From Bacteroidales bacterium (lineage in GTDB: Bacteria > Bacteroidota > Bacteroidia > Bacteroidales > GCA-2748055), in NCBI GenBank assembly GCA_029210725.1, contig JARGFM010000017.1:1-64000 (forward strand): 64,000 nt of DNA, read 5' to 3'. The notes under the pieces are model-generated. The model saw only the letters and a program-made list of their open reading frames with translations, was not told where the DNA came from and ran no database searches. The position numbers and the translations under genes were made by a program. Of this stretch, positions 47,916 to 55,987 are shown one piece after another; within the stretch, counting starts at the first letter, position 1; each line of letters starts with the position of its first letter.

Positions 47916-47987
47916 TGCGTATTCGTTCTTCACTGCGTATTCGTTCTTCACTGCGTATTCGTTCTTCTCCGCTTATTCGTTCTTCTC
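47916..47987. repeat. 18-bp tandem repeat across the gldE stop, 4 copies
   Basis: Plus-strand unit TGCGTATTCGTTCTTCAC at 47916, 47934 and 47952 (last two bases vary), and a diverged copy at 47970. The gldE stop codon (47973-47975) is inside the fourth copy; the other copies fill the spacer up to gldD. The unit is unrelated to the array 26 bp away in gldD. Confidence 0.93.
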
Positions 47988-49295
47988 CGGGTTTTTTAAA
48001 AATACCTTCACCTCTTTGATCCTTCGCTGGTCCATGGCCATCACGGTGAACTGGATCCCTTTGCAGGGCATCATATCATTCAGGCGCGGAAACCCGCCCT
48101 TTAATTCGAGCAGAAGTCCGGCCACCGTCTCCGCATCTCCCTTTACCTCGTCGAAGAGTTCGTCGTCCAGCTCCGTCACCTTATAAAAATCATTCAGCAG
48201 TGTTTTCCCGTCAAATATATAGGTGTGGGAATCGATCCTCCTGTAGAACTCTTCCGTGCCGTCCGATTCGTCCGTAATTTCACCCACCACCTCTTCCAGG
48301 ATATCCTCCATGGTGACGATCCCTTCCGTACCCCCGTATTCATCCACCACAATGGCCAGATGAATCTTTTTCTCCTGGAACTCCTTCAGGAGGTCGTTGA
48401 TCTTTTTGGTTACGGGAACAAAGAAGGGCTCGCGGATCAGCTTCTGCCAGTTGAACATGTTTTTTTGCCTGATATGGGGCAGAAGGTCCTTCACATACAG
48501 GATCCCCTTCAGGTGATCGAAGGTTTCTTCGTAAACCGGAATGCGGGAAAACCCCGATTCGATAAGCACCCGGATCAGGGTGGAGAGATCGGTTTTTAAA
48601 TCCACAGCCACCACATCGGTCCTTGGTTTCATGATCTCACTCACCTCCAGGTTGCTGAAGCGTACAATTCCCTCCAGCATCTCCTTTTCGTTTTCCACCA
48701 CATCGGTGGCCAGATCGAGCGCCTCCGACAGGTCCTCCATGGAGATATTCTGCCTCTTTTTGGCCAGCCTGCGGTTCACCAGGGTGGTCGAGCTGACCAG
48801 GATAAAGATCAGGGGTTGAAAAATTTTGTCCAGGATCATCAGCGGGCCCGCCATCCGTCTGGCGACCTTCAGGGCAAAGCGGTTGGCATAGACCTTGGGC
48901 ATGATCTCCCCGAAGAGCAGCAGCAGGAAGGTGATTATGACGACCTGGATAAAAAATCCAAGCAGGGGTGCGTGCGAAAAGTTAAAGATGGAGCTGGTGA
49001 CAAAGGAGGCAATAATTACAATGCCAACATTAATAAAATTATTGGTAATCAGTATATTAGCCAGAAGCCTCTCGGGCCTTTCCAGCAAATAAAGCACCAG
49101 GGTCTCCTTGCGGGAGGGGTGCTCCTTCAGATCAGAGATGTGCATGGGGCCCAGGCTGAAAAAGGCTACTTCCGAACCTGAAATCATGGCCGAGAAGAAA
49201 AGCAAAACAGCCACGACCACCATCGCGATGATGGCCTCCGAAGTAAGAGGCATCAGTACCGTTTGAAGCAAAATGACTGAAAAACCTGGTTCCAT
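47973..49295 (-). CDS. gldE: GldE, CBS/CorC-domain membrane protein
   Basis: 440 residues from the ATG at 49295, which shares a base with the ssb stop. Domains: DUF21/CNNM-like membrane region with about four helices (15-190; AMISGSEVAFFSLGPMHISD, FGEIMPKVYANRFALKVARR), a pair of CBS domains (about 200-320; EIMKPRTDVVAVDLKTDLST, FQEKKIHLAIVVDEYGGTEG) and a CorC/HlyC C-terminal domain (355-435). Paired with GldD in gliding Bacteroidetes. In non-gliding relatives it may be a metal-ion transporter. The last residues (NPEKNE) fall in the start of an 18-bp array. Confidence 0.92.
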   Translation of the reverse strand: MEPGFSVILLQTVLMPLTSEAIIAMVVVAVLLFFSAMISGSEVAFFSLGPMHISDLKEHPSRKETLVLYLLERPERLLANILITNNFINVGIVIIASFVTSSIFNFSHAPLLGFFIQVVIITFLLLLFGEIMPKVYANRFALKVARRMAGPLMILDKIFQPLIFILVSSTTLVNRRLAKKRQNISMEDLSEALDLATDVVENEKEMLEGIVRFSNLEVSEIMKPRTDVVAVDLKTDLSTLIRVLIESGFSRIPVYEETFDHLKGILYVKDLLPHIRQKNMFNWQKLIREPFFVPVTKKINDLLKEFQEKKIHLAIVVDEYGGTEGIVTMEDILEEVVGEITDESDGTEEFYRRIDSHTYIFDGKTLLNDFYKVTELDDELFDEVKGDAETVAGLLLELKGGFPRLNDMMPCKGIQFTVMAMDQRRIKEVKVFLKNPEKNE

Positions 49296-49810
49296 CAAAA
49301 CGGAAGATCATCCGGTCCGTTGTCCCCTTCATCAAAAGGATCATCCTCCGGCCCCGTCTCCCGGGAGGGGGAGCGCTCCTGTGCCTGTGGTTTATCCTGG
49401 GAGCTTTGAGCTCCGGAAGAAGCCGGGCTTGTTCTTTCTGTGTATCCGCCACTGCCCTGAGTATCCCCGTCTGCATCGTCCGGCTTCCGTCCCAGCAGTT
49501 GCATCTGGTCGCCCACAATTTCTGTGATGTATTTCTTGTTCCCGTCGGCATCCTCATAGGAGCGGGTTTTGATCCGTCCCTCAATATAGATCTGGGTCCC
49601 TTTCTTCACGTACTTCTCCGCCACCTGTGCCAGTCCCCGCCACAGCACGATGTTGTGCCATTCGGTGGTGGAGACACGCTCACCGGCCTTGTTTTTATAA
49701 GTCTCGCTGGTGGCCATGGGAAATTTCGTAATGGCCGTTGATTCATCCAGGTACCTTGTTTCGGGGTCCTTACCCACGTTCCCCACAAGGATTACTTTGT
49801 TTACTGACAT
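49295..49810 (-). CDS. ssb: Single-stranded DNA-binding protein
   Basis: 171 residues. N-terminal OB fold 1-110 (MSVNKVILVGNVGKDPETRY; EWHNIVLWRGLAQVAEKYVK; IYIEGRIKTRSYEDADGNKK), disordered Gly/Ser/Asp-rich linker, and the acidic tip DNGPDDLPF that docks repair and replication proteins. The first gene after the promoter at 49833-49860; its stop overlaps gldE. Confidence 0.97.
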   Translation of the reverse strand: MSVNKVILVGNVGKDPETRYLDESTAITKFPMATSETYKNKAGERVSTTEWHNIVLWRGLAQVAEKYVKKGTQIYIEGRIKTRSYEDADGNKKYITEIVGDQMQLLGRKPDDADGDTQGSGGYTERTSPASSGAQSSQDKPQAQERSPSRETGPEDDPFDEGDNGPDDLPF

Positions 49811-49832
49811 AGATTGTAATTAAGTATGGATT

Positions 49833-49860
49833 CAAAGATACTAAATTTTGACTGATTCAA
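49833..49860 (-). promoter_or_regulatory. Promoter of the ssb-gldE-gldD operon
   Basis: Minus-strand TATCTTTG (49840-49833) matches TAnnTTTG; TTG at 49860-49858 lies 17 bases further up, inside the end of mutY. RNA would start near 49827, about 17 bases before the ssb ATG. Confidence 0.6.
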
Positions 49861-50929
49861 GGTACCTTTGAATCAGCCGGGGTACCGGATATTGATCCAG
49901 CTGTCCCACGGGTACAACGATCCAGCCTGCAGGGAGGCCGGCACCGAATGAGGGCAGTTCGACGTGGATAAAACGGGCGTGAATGGTGCGATGCGACAGC
50001 TGATGCCGGATCGTGGGGGAGAGCTGCCGGATCGTCGGGGAGAGTTGATTGATTGTGGGGGAGAGCTCCTGAATGCCTGACTCCCCTCCCCGGTAGAGCG
50101 CTTCGATTTCCTGCACCATCTCCGAATCGCTCTGCGGGGCCTGGTATTCGGCCAGTGGAAACTGGTAGAGCGACCTCCAGATACCGGAGTCGCCCCGTTT
50201 CTCCAGGATGGTTTCCCCCCGGGAGGTCATAATATAGAAATAGAACCAGCGGTTTACCGGCTTTTTTCCCCGGATCTTTACCGGAAACTGTTCCACTGTT
50301 CCGCTAAGCCGGGCATGGCAGCGGTCAGAAAGCGGACACTCCTGGCACCGGGGCGATACCGGGGTGCAGAGCAAAGCCCCGAAATCGATCATGGCCTGGT
50401 TGTGCTCCCCGGGATCGGAGCCTTCGAGCAGCTCCGTGGCCAGGGCATATATCTGCCTTTCTCCCGCGGGAGTGTTGATGGCTTCCCCGATCCCGTATAG
50501 GCGGGCAATAAGCCGGGAGACATTTCCATCGACCGCTGCCAGGGGCTCTTTGTAGCACCAGGAGGCGATGGCCGCCGCGGTATATTTCCCCACCCCCTTC
50601 AGAGCCAGTAATCCCTGGTAATCAGCCGGCATAACCCCGTTCATCTCTTCTGCCACCTGCCTGGCTGAAGCATGCATATGGCGTGCGCGGCTGTAGTAGC
50701 CCAGTCCCTGCCACAGCCTGAGCACTTCATCCTCCCGGGCCCGGGCCAGGGTTCTTACATCGGGAAACGCTTCCAGAAAATTTTTCAGGTATGGAAGTCC
50801 TTGATCCATACGGGTTTGCTGCAGTATTACCTCGGCCACCCAGGTGCGGTAAGGGTCTCTGGTCGAGCGCATGGGAAGGTCTCTGCCATTTTTTTCATAC
50901 CACCCTCGGATTTTTCCGCCAAATTTCAT
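49841..50929 (-). CDS. mutY: Adenine DNA glycosylase MutY
   Basis: 362 residues. Removes A mispaired with 8-oxoguanine. Catalytic Glu33 (EVILQQT), helix-hairpin-helix LKGVGKYTAAAIAS (110-123), catalytic Asp134 (AVDGNVSRL) and the Fe-S ligands Cys188, 195, 198 and 204 (CTPVSPRCQECPLSDRC). The C-terminal NUDIX-like 8-oxoG recognition domain (about 225-362) is split by an insertion of three heptads, LSPTINQ-LSPTIRQ-LSPTIRH (289-309), coded by a 21-bp DNA array. Divergent from hup; upstream neighbour of ssb as in many Bacteroidetes. Confidence 0.95.
   Translation of the reverse strand: MKFGGKIRGWYEKNGRDLPMRSTRDPYRTWVAEVILQQTRMDQGLPYLKNFLEAFPDVRTLARAREDEVLRLWQGLGYYSRARHMHASARQVAEEMNGVMPADYQGLLALKGVGKYTAAAIASWCYKEPLAAVDGNVSRLIARLYGIGEAINTPAGERQIYALATELLEGSDPGEHNQAMIDFGALLCTPVSPRCQECPLSDRCHARLSGTVEQFPVKIRGKKPVNRWFYFYIMTSRGETILEKRGDSGIWRSLYQFPLAEYQAPQSDSEMVQEIEALYRGGESGIQELSPTINQLSPTIRQLSPTIRHQLSHRTIHARFIHVELPSFGAGLPAGWIVVPVGQLDQYPVPRLIQRYLESVKI
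50000..50068. repeat. 21-bp in-frame tandem repeat in mutY, about 3 copies
   Basis: Plus-strand units begin near 50000, 50021 and 50042 (for example GAGCTGCCGGATCGTCGGGG followed by A). They encode LSPTI-(N/R)-(Q/H) heptads in the C-terminal domain of MutY. Copies differ at several bases. Confidence 0.85.
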
Positions 50930-51022
50930 TACATTCGCCTCCGCAAATTGATAATACTCTTATTTATAGCGTACTAAAATAAAAATTAATTCAAAACAAT
51001 TTCATATTCACGTAAAAGTATT

Positions 51023-51030
51023 TATATTTG
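51023..51030 (+). promoter_or_regulatory. hup promoter -7 element
   Basis: TATATTTG matches TAnnTTTG exactly, 55 bases before the hup ATG; the best -33 candidate is a weak TTTC at 51000-51003. On the other strand a near-match (TCAATTTG, 50951-50944) could serve mutY. Confidence 0.6.
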
Positions 51031-51084
51031 CAATTCGCAACGTAGAAACTAATGTAAATCATTGATAATTAAAGGTTTTTTAAA

Positions 51085-51369
51085 ATGACTAAAGCAGATA
51101 TCGTAAACGAGATTTCCAAGAACACGGGAATAGAAAAGGTAACTGTCCAGAAAACTGTAGAAGCTTTCATGGAGACAGTGAAAGACTCACTAAGTAAAGA
51201 CAAAAATGTATACCTAAGAGGATTTGGAAGTTTCATCGTGAAGAAAAGGGCCAAGAAAACTGCCCGTAATATTTCCAAGAACACGACCATTATTATTCCT
51301 GAACACTCCATTCCTGCTTTCAAGCCAGCCAAAACTTTCGTTAGCAAGGTAAAAACCAATGTAAAGTAA
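51085..51369 (+). CDS. hup: HU-family DNA-binding protein
   Basis: 94 residues. MTKADIVNEISKNTGIEKVT start, the RGFGSFIVKKRAKKTARN arm region and PAFKPAKTFVSKVK at the end. It bends and packages DNA as a dimer. Followed 12 bp later by the COX24-like peptide gene and a shared terminator. Confidence 0.96.
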   Translation: MTKADIVNEISKNTGIEKVTVQKTVEAFMETVKDSLSKDKNVYLRGFGSFIVKKRAKKTARNISKNTTIIIPEHSIPAFKPAKTFVSKVKTNVK

Positions 51370-51381
51370 AAAAATCCTGAG

Positions 51382-51474
51382 ATGCCAAGCGGAAAAAAAA
51401 GAAAAAGACATAAGATGGCTACCCACAAACGTAAGAAGCGTTTGAGGAAAAACAGGCACAAGAAGAGGAAATAG
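51382..51474 (+). CDS. AURKAIP1/COX24-type ribosomal peptide
   Basis: Only 30 residues: MPSGKKRKRHKMATHKRKKR and then LRKNRHKKRK. Nineteen are Lys or Arg and three more are His. This matches the Bacteroidetes mini-protein family annotated with an AURKAIP1/COX24 domain, related to mitochondrial ribosomal protein mS38 and mycobacterial bS22 (recalled, not searched). It probably binds 16S rRNA at the decoding-centre helix 44. Twelve bases after hup and before a terminator, so both are likely on one RNA. Usually missed by length cut-offs. Confidence 0.85.
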   Translation: MPSGKKRKRHKMATHKRKKRLRKNRHKKRK

Positions 51475-51497
51475 ATACGTAACCTCCTTAATGAACT

Positions 51498-51536
51498 AAA
51501 CCTAAAGCATCCGGACAGGGCTTTAGGTTTATTTCT
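51498..51536 (+). terminator. Terminator after hup and the COX24-type gene
   Basis: An 11-bp perfect stem AAACCTAAAGC (51498-51508) / GCTTTAGGTTT (51520-51530), 11-base loop, then ATTTCTGTTTT. 24 bases after the small ORF. Confidence 0.75.
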
Positions 51537-51574
51537 GTTTTATAATCAGCTTAATCTTCATAAATGCAGATATT

Positions 51575-53134
51575 GTGAGCAGTGAATTGGTAATCAACTC
51601 TACGAATGAGAGGGTTTCGATTGCTCTACTTGAAGATGGTAAGCTCGTTGAATTAAATGAATCATCGCTTAAGCAGCGCTTTTCGGTAGGAGACATCTAC
51701 CTGGCCAGGGTAAAGAAGATCATGCCCGGGTTAAATGCTGCATTTATTGATGTGGGTTACGAGAAGGATGCTTTTCTTCACTACCTTGATCTGGGCCCAC
51801 AATTCAGTTCCCTGAACAAATACCTGGGACAGGTCCTTGACAAGAAGGGACGGCCTATCCCCATCAGTAAATTCAAGCGTCTTCCTGATATTAACAAACA
51901 CGGGAAGATCAACGAGATTCTCAAGCAGGGGCAATATATCCTTGTACAAATCGCCAAAGAACCCATTTCAACAAAGGGTCCGAGGCTGACTTCCGAAATT
52001 TCCATTGCGGGAAGGAACATCGTTTTGATGCCCTTCTCCGATAAAATTTCAATCTCTTCCAAAATCTCCTCCCAGGAGGAGAAAGACCGGCTTAAAAATC
52101 TCCTGCAGGCCATCCGGCCGCAGAACTTCGGTATCATCGTGCGTACCGTGGCTGAGGGAAAAAAAGTGGCCGAGCTGGATAATGAATTGCGTAACCTGGT
52201 GAAAAAGTGGGAACAGTCGTTCGACCACCTCACCACCAAAGGGATCCCACGCCTGGTTATCAGTGAACTGAGCCGTGAATCGGCGGTAGTCCGCGATCAC
52301 CTGAACCGAAATTTCGACGGCATCCATATCAGTAACGAAAAGGTGTACGGCGAAATAAAAGACTATATCCGGGAGGTGGCTCCCGAAAAAGAGAAGATCG
52401 TCAAGTTATATACGGACAAGGAACCGATCTTCGACAAGCTTGGGGTGCTGAAGCAGATCAAAGCGGCATTTGGAAAAACAGTCTCATTTAAGCAGGGGGC
52501 CTACCTGATCATTGAGCATACCGAGGCTCTTCATGTCATTGATGTGAACAGCGGGAACCGTTCCCGTTCATCCAGCGACCAGGAAACCAACGCCGTGGAG
52601 GTAAACCTCTCAGCGGCAGATGAAGTAGCCCGCCAGCTCAGGCTGAGGGATATGGGTGGCATTATTGTGGTCGATTTTATCGATATGCACCGGCAGGAGA
52701 ACAAGCAGAAACTTTTCGACAGGATGAAGGAGGCCATGTCGGCCGATAAGACCAAACACAACATCCTTCCCCTGAGTAAATTCGGCCTGATGCAGATCAC
52801 CCGTCAGCGTGTGCGCCCGGAGATGCATATCGAAACCGCCGAAAACTGTCCGACCTGCGCGGGAAGCGGAAAAGCTCAACCGCCCATTCTCTTTCCGGAA
52901 CTGGTCAAGAACGAGCTTTCCCTGCTGATCACCGAGAACCAGAGTAAGAAACTGGATGTGGCCCTGCATCCCTTTGTGGCCACCTACCTGACCAAAGGCT
53001 TTAACTCGGAGGAGCGCAAGTGGCGTAAGGAGCTGAAATGCAAGATCAAGATCAACGCGTTGGAATCGCTCCATTTTCTGGAGTACAGGATCTACAACGA
53101 ACAGGGTGAAGAACTGCGCCGGAAACGGCACTAA
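51575..53134 (+). CDS. rng: Ribonuclease G (RNase E/G family)
   Basis: 519 residues from a GTG (51575; MSSELVINSTNERVSIALLE). N-terminal S1 domain (about 38-125), 5'-sensor/RNase H-like region, catalytic Asp pair in IDVNSGNRS and VVDFIDMHRQ, and the zinc-link CPTCAGSG. It has no long C-terminal scaffold, so it is of RNase G type. It cleaves single-stranded AU-rich RNA and matures rRNA. It lies after hup, an arrangement common in Bacteroidetes. No own promoter was recognised. Confidence 0.94.
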   Translation: MSSELVINSTNERVSIALLEDGKLVELNESSLKQRFSVGDIYLARVKKIMPGLNAAFIDVGYEKDAFLHYLDLGPQFSSLNKYLGQVLDKKGRPIPISKFKRLPDINKHGKINEILKQGQYILVQIAKEPISTKGPRLTSEISIAGRNIVLMPFSDKISISSKISSQEEKDRLKNLLQAIRPQNFGIIVRTVAEGKKVAELDNELRNLVKKWEQSFDHLTTKGIPRLVISELSRESAVVRDHLNRNFDGIHISNEKVYGEIKDYIREVAPEKEKIVKLYTDKEPIFDKLGVLKQIKAAFGKTVSFKQGAYLIIEHTEALHVIDVNSGNRSRSSSDQETNAVEVNLSAADEVARQLRLRDMGGIIVVDFIDMHRQENKQKLFDRMKEAMSADKTKHNILPLSKFGLMQITRQRVRPEMHIETAENCPTCAGSGKAQPPILFPELVKNELSLLITENQSKKLDVALHPFVATYLTKGFNSEERKWRKELKCKIKINALESLHFLEYRIYNEQGEELRRKRH

Positions 53135-53192
53135 GCAGTAAACATTTCGCTTTGAGAATTGTTTAGCATTGGTGATAATAACTAAAGAATTC

Positions 53193-55268
53193 ATGAAGAT
53201 CAGAACGATACTAACGGGCGTGGCTGTCCTGATGGCCACTTCCGTTTTTGCACAGGTGGAGGATCCGGTAAAATGGACCTTTACCATTCAGAATGTAAAC
53301 GGGCAGGAGGCCGAACTGGTCTTTTCTGCCGATATCGATCATCCCTGGCACCTCTATTCTGCCCATCTTCCCCCCGGAGGGCCCATCCCCACCAAACCCT
53401 GGTACGATGAATCGGACTCCTACAGCCTGGTGGACGATATTATGGAGGTAAGCAAGCCCAAAGTCAAATTTGACGAGGGCTTTCAGATGGAGGTGGGTAC
53501 CATTGAGAAAAAAGCCGAATTCAGGCAGAAAGTAAAATTTGAAGGTACTGGCACCCGGACCGTAAGCGGCGAGATCGAATACCAGGTGTGCGACGACGAG
53601 GTATGTCTGCCTCCGATGTCTGTGCCCTTTACCTTTGAGGTGAACATCGGTGGTGAAGCCGTGGAAGCAGCTGCTGAGGCCCCCGGAGAGCTCGCTGCAT
53701 CAGAGAGCGGTGAGGACGGCCCGGCGGAAACCCCGGGAGCCGGGACTCCCGGAGAGGACGGCCCGGAGATAAGCTTTGGAGCTGCGGCCGGTGAAGAGGA
53801 TGGTACTGCCGTGGCAGGGGTTCCCGCCCTGGAAGATGAGCGCTCGCTCTGGCGCTTCTTCTGGCTGGCCTTCGGACTGGGGCTGCTGGCTCTGCTGACC
53901 CCCTGTGTCTTCCCCATGATCCCCATGACTGTCAGTTTCTTTATGCAGGGCAGTGCAAGCAAGGCCCGCGGGATTTTCCGGGGACTGGTTTTCGGACTCT
54001 CCATTACGGCCATCTACACCCTGCTGGGAGTCATCGTCAGCATTTCCAACGTGGGCCCCAATGCAGCCAATGCGCTGAGCACCCACTGGATTCCCAACCT
54101 GATCTTCTTTGCCCTTTTTATTGTATTTGCCTTCTCTTTCTTTGGCATGTTCGAGCTGGTGCTGCCTTCCAGCTGGTCCAACAAGGCCGACAGCCAGGTG
54201 GATAAAGGCGGACTGGGGGGAGTCTTCTTCCTGGCCGTGACCACCGTTCTGGTCTCCTTCTCCTGCACCGGTCCCATCGTGGGTGCGCTGCTGGTCGAAG
54301 CGGCCGGGGGACTGGCCCTGAAGCCCATCCTGGGAATGTTTGGCTTTGGACTGGCCTTTGCCATTCCCTTCACTCTTTTTGCCATCTTCCCTTCCTGGCT
54401 GAAGGGACTGCCCAGGTCGGGTGGCTGGCTCAACGCCGTCAAGGTGGTGCTTGGCTTTATAGTACTGGCTTTCAGTATGAAGTTCCTGATGGCCCTGGAT
54501 CCCACCAATAAGATACTGACCCGCGAGCTATACCTGGCCGTCTGGATCGTACTCTTCTTTCTGCTGGGTTTGTACCTGCTGGGAAAGATCAAATTTGCCC
54601 ACGACAGCGACCTGCCGCATGTTTCCGTGCCCCGCCTCCTGCTGAGCGTGGCTTCCTTCACCTTTGTGGTTTACCTCTTCCTGGGACTTTTTGGTTACGA
54701 GCTGAAAACCATTTCGCCCCTTCTGCCGGCCAAGTCGCCCAATGGGATCGATCTGACACAGCGGGCGGTCTACAGCGGGACTCCCCTGGCAGCAGCCGAT
54801 CAGCAGGAAGAGTGCACCCCGGTCAGGCATGCCGGTCTGTTTCATATGCCTTTCGGCCTGACAGGCTTTTACAGCCTGGAAGAAGGACTGGCCTGTGCCA
54901 GGGTAAGCGGAAAGCGGGTCCTGATCGATTTCAAGGGTCATTTTTGCTCCAACTGCAAGAGGATGGAAGCGGCTGTATGGTCCGACCCGGAAGTGCTCAG
55001 CACCCTGCGGAACGACTTTGTGATCGTGGCTCTCTATACCGACGACCGCACCCGGCTCCCCGAATCGGAGTGGTACACCTCGGAGGTGGACGGGAAGGTT
55101 AAAAAAACCATCGGACAGCAGAATATCGACTTTGAAATAGCCAACTTCCGCACCAATACCATCCCGCTCTATGTGATTATGGATGCCGATGGCGAGGTAT
55201 TGGGCGAGCCCAAAGGCACCGACCTGGATGTGGCGAGCTATCTGAGCTGGCTGAAGGGCACAGGCTGA
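53193..55268 (+). CDS. dsbD: DsbD-type thiol:disulfide interchange protein
   Basis: 691 residues from the ATG at 53193 (signal peptide MKIRTILTGVAVLMATSVFA-QV); the upstream GTG is not preferred. N-terminal immunoglobulin-like DsbD-alpha domain (20-160) with the Cys pair in QVCDDEVCLPP; a Gly/Pro/Glu linker (about 165-215) with an imperfect GEDGP duplication; eight membrane helices with redox Cys in LTPCVFPMIP and SFSCTGPIVG; C-terminal thioredoxin domain with C585-SN-C588. It passes electrons from cytoplasmic thioredoxin to exported proteins. Confidence 0.94.
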   Translation: MKIRTILTGVAVLMATSVFAQVEDPVKWTFTIQNVNGQEAELVFSADIDHPWHLYSAHLPPGGPIPTKPWYDESDSYSLVDDIMEVSKPKVKFDEGFQMEVGTIEKKAEFRQKVKFEGTGTRTVSGEIEYQVCDDEVCLPPMSVPFTFEVNIGGEAVEAAAEAPGELAASESGEDGPAETPGAGTPGEDGPEISFGAAAGEEDGTAVAGVPALEDERSLWRFFWLAFGLGLLALLTPCVFPMIPMTVSFFMQGSASKARGIFRGLVFGLSITAIYTLLGVIVSISNVGPNAANALSTHWIPNLIFFALFIVFAFSFFGMFELVLPSSWSNKADSQVDKGGLGGVFFLAVTTVLVSFSCTGPIVGALLVEAAGGLALKPILGMFGFGLAFAIPFTLFAIFPSWLKGLPRSGGWLNAVKVVLGFIVLAFSMKFLMALDPTNKILTRELYLAVWIVLFFLLGLYLLGKIKFAHDSDLPHVSVPRLLLSVASFTFVVYLFLGLFGYELKTISPLLPAKSPNGIDLTQRAVYSGTPLAAADQQEECTPVRHAGLFHMPFGLTGFYSLEEGLACARVSGKRVLIDFKGHFCSNCKRMEAAVWSDPEVLSTLRNDFVIVALYTDDRTRLPESEWYTSEVDGKVKKTIGQQNIDFEIANFRTNTIPLYVIMDADGEVLGEPKGTDLDVASYLSWLKGTG

Positions 55269-55293
55269 TCCGGATACACAAAAACTGATCCTC

Positions 55294-55983
55294 ATGGAAA
55301 CGGGCGACTATAAATTACTGATCGTGGACGATGAGGAGGATCTTTGCGAAATTCTCCAGTTCAACCTGGAAGGAGAGGGTTTCCAGGTGGAAGTGGCCTA
55401 TTCGGCCAGGGAGGCTCTGAAGAAAGATATGGAATCCTTCCATCTTATTCTGCTGGATGTGATGATGGGGGAGATGTCGGGCTTCAAGCTGGCCAAGTTG
55501 CTCCGGAAGGAGCGCGGGCTGTCCGTTCCCATCATATTTATTACCGCCAAAGCCGCCGAGGATGAGTTACTGACCGGTTTCAGCCTGGGAGCCGACGACT
55601 ATATTACAAAACCCTTTTCCATCAAGGAGCTGATTGTCCGGGTAAAAGCCGTCCTGAAGAGGACTTCCCGGGAAAAGCCCGGGGGAAAGTCGTCCGTCAC
55701 GGTAGATGACCTGGTTCTGAATCTGAAGAAGCGAAAACTAAAGATCAAAAAAGAGGAGATTGAGCTCACCCGGAAGGAGTTTGAAATACTCACCATGCTG
55801 GTGAAAGCCGAAGGCCATATTCATTCCAGGGAGGAGATCCTGGAGCGTGTATGGGACGAAGACGTGGTGGTCAGCAAGCGGACCGTGGATGTACATATCA
55901 CCCACCTGCGGAAAAAAATGGGAAGCTACGGGAAATACATCAAGAACAAACAGGGCTATGGCTATGCCTTTGAAAAAGATTAG
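55294..55983 (+). CDS. OmpR/PhoB-family response regulator
   Basis: 229 residues. Receiver with DDEED (12-16), phospho-acceptor D55 (LLDVMMGEMSG), T85 and K106 (TKPFS); C-terminal winged helix about 130-228 (ELTRKEFEILTMLVKAEGHI; SKRTVDVHITHLRKKMG). The next gene is its kinase. PhoB-like, but without a visible phosphate gene nearby. Confidence 0.95.
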   Translation: METGDYKLLIVDDEEDLCEILQFNLEGEGFQVEVAYSAREALKKDMESFHLILLDVMMGEMSGFKLAKLLRKERGLSVPIIFITAKAAEDELLTGFSLGADDYITKPFSIKELIVRVKAVLKRTSREKPGGKSSVTVDDLVLNLKKRKLKIKKEEIELTRKEFEILTMLVKAEGHIHSREEILERVWDEDVVVSKRTVDVHITHLRKKMGSYGKYIKNKQGYGYAFEKD

Positions 55984-55987
55984 TTCC

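Noticed and set aside
50944-50951. mutY promoter TCAATTTG
   Set aside because: One mismatch at the conserved TA and a predicted leader under 10 bases; too weak to list as a feature.
53690-53790. Gly/Pro/Glu-rich linker repeat in dsbD as another tandem array
   Set aside because: The GEDGP duplication is imperfect and separated; it looks like an ordinary low-complexity linker, so it was not counted among the arrays.
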